From CAG-1000 sp964345385 (GTDB lineage: Bacteria; Bacillota_I; Bacilli_A; RF39; UBA660): a DNA stretch of 5,573 nt. The notes beneath the pieces were generated by a model that saw nothing but the letters and a program-made list of their open reading frames with translations, did not search any database and was not told where the DNA came from. Location of the stretch: assembly GCA_964345385.1 (NCBI GenBank), contig CAYFQM010000034.1, forward strand, positions 1 through 5,573. Reading direction: 5' to 3'. The position numbers and the translations under genes are program-made. Below are positions 4,861-5,573 of this stretch, in pieces (the stretch's first letter is position 1; each line of letters opens with the position of its first letter).

Positions 4861-5573
4861 ATGAAAAAGGGGTTCACATTAATTGAAGTTTTATTTGTTA
4901 TTGTAATAATGTCAGTAGTAGCTATTTCTACATCAATATTGTTTACAGAAGTAATAAAGGATAATTCTACTGATAGATTATCACAAGTGTATTTTGATGT
5001 TCAAAGAGCTGCTAAATTATATGTTGATATTAATGATTCATATAGAACTGCTTTAAGTGAAAAAAAATATGTAAATATTTCTTTAAATGAATTATCTGCT
5101 AAAGGATATATGGAAAGTGATGTTTTAAATCCAGTTACTAAAACTATTTTTCCTAAAAATACATTAGTTAGAGTTTATGTAAGAAATGATGGTGATAGTA
5201 CAGGAGACTATATTTCATCTTGTATAGATGTAACTGATGAAGGAACATCTTTTTGCGTTACTGAAGATGGAAAACAACTACCAAAATCATCTTCAGAAAG
5301 TTTAGATGAACGTTGTTGTCCTAATCAAGTTGTTGAATCTCCTAAACCAATATATTGTACATTTGAAGGAGAACTAGTACAAGGAGCAGAATATGTAAAT
5401 GGACAATATACTTATAGGTATAAACAAGCCGGAACATATTCATCAAGTGGTCTTGGATGGGACAATATAACAGAAGATGGATGGGGAGTTCAATTAACAG
5501 ATAAAGAAAGCACTAATCCAGTAACAACTTCATTATGCACATACATAAATAACAAACCAGTAGTGTCAATGAG
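4861..5573 (+). CDS. Type IV prepilin with long ectodomain, possibly BspA/DUF285-like, 3'-truncated
   Basis: The first 237 residues are visible and the frame is open to the window edge. The leader MKKG is followed by FTLIEVLFVIVIMSVVAISTSILF: prepilin cleavage is expected after Gly4, with Glu at mature position 5 and no Pro at position 22, unlike the pilin at 1810. Residues 30-140 resemble a pilin head, with Cys121 and Cys132 able to form a C-terminal disulfide loop. A Ser/Pro-rich linker (about 141-163) carrying Cys152 and Cys153 leads to a second module: FEGEL, VNGQYTYRYKQAG, DGWGVQLTDKES and LCTYINNKPVVSM. From memory, such modules precede BspA-type leucine-rich (DUF285) repeats in gut Bacillota surface proteins, so a large adhesin-like end may lie beyond the window. 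AGGAG (4848-4852) lies inside the end of the upstream gene, eight bases before this ATG, suggesting translational coupling. GC rises from 72 of 300 bases (4861-5160) to 138 of 413 (5161-5573). Confidence 0.85.
   Translation, partial: MKKGFTLIEVLFVIVIMSVVAISTSILFTEVIKDNSTDRLSQVYFDVQRAAKLYVDINDSYRTALSEKKYVNISLNELSAKGYMESDVLNPVTKTIFPKNTLVRVYVRNDGDSTGDYISSCIDVTDEGTSFCVTEDGKQLPKSSSESLDERCCPNQVVESPKPIYCTFEGELVQGAEYVNGQYTYRYKQAGTYSSSGLGWDNITEDGWGVQLTDKESTNPVTTSLCTYINNKPVVSM

Noticed and set aside
1..5573. CRISPR array, tRNA/rRNA, riboswitch, insertion sequence or phage genes
   Set aside because: No spaced direct repeats, tRNA-like folds, long structured leaders, transposase motifs or phage structural genes were seen. 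All intergenic gaps are too short for a riboswitch.

Overview
The window is about 5.6 kb of very AT-rich bacterial DNA with six or seven genes, all on the + strand and tightly packed. The longest stretch without a gene is about 100 bases. The low GC, near-consensus sigma-70/sigma-A promoters, Gram-positive-style Shine-Dalgarno sites, TAA/TAG stops and an anaerobe-like gene content suggest a low-GC member of the Bacillota. Uncultured gut Bacilli/Mollicutes-related lineages of the RF39 kind are the best fit. That placement is inferred from remembered family resemblance, not from a marker gene. Visible tryptophans are TGG and no in-frame TGA was seen, so the standard bacterial code fits.

Layout. 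(1) Positions 2-802 hold the 3' part of a multi-pass membrane flippase of the MurJ/SpoVB/Wzx type, which begins before the window. (2) A TTGACA-17-TATTAT promoter starts on the base after its stop codon and drives two small unrecognised genes (861-1181 and 1200-1706). Their N-termini resemble each other, and the unit ends in a perfect 12-bp hairpin terminator. (3) A stand-alone transcription unit follows: a fully consensus promoter (TTGACA-17-TATAAT), a strong AGGAGGAG ribosome site, a 160-residue type IV prepilin (1810-2292) and an intrinsic terminator. It looks like a highly expressed major pilin. (4) The pilin terminator overlaps an extended -10 promoter for a deoxyribonuclease IV gene (nfo, 2349-3221), whose predicted 5' leader is only about 11 bases. 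(5) After a short intergenic region with an 18-bp perfect palindrome and a candidate promoter comes a two-gene surface unit. The first gene (3274-4857) encodes a 527-residue protein with one N-terminal membrane anchor, a TasA/camelysin-like first half (tentative) and a C-terminal half resembling the DUF6273-type domain. Three bases later starts a second prepilin (4861 to the window end) with a long cysteine-containing ectodomain, cut off by the window edge.

How the genes may work together. The two prepilins and the anchored surface protein suggest part of a type IV pilus or pseudopilus-like surface apparatus, with one abundant subunit and one low-abundance, adhesin-like subunit. None of the assembly genes (ATPase, platform protein, prepilin peptidase) is in the window. 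The nfo gene is a housekeeping base-excision repair gene and is probably only a neighbour. The flippase suggests that envelope synthesis genes lie upstream.
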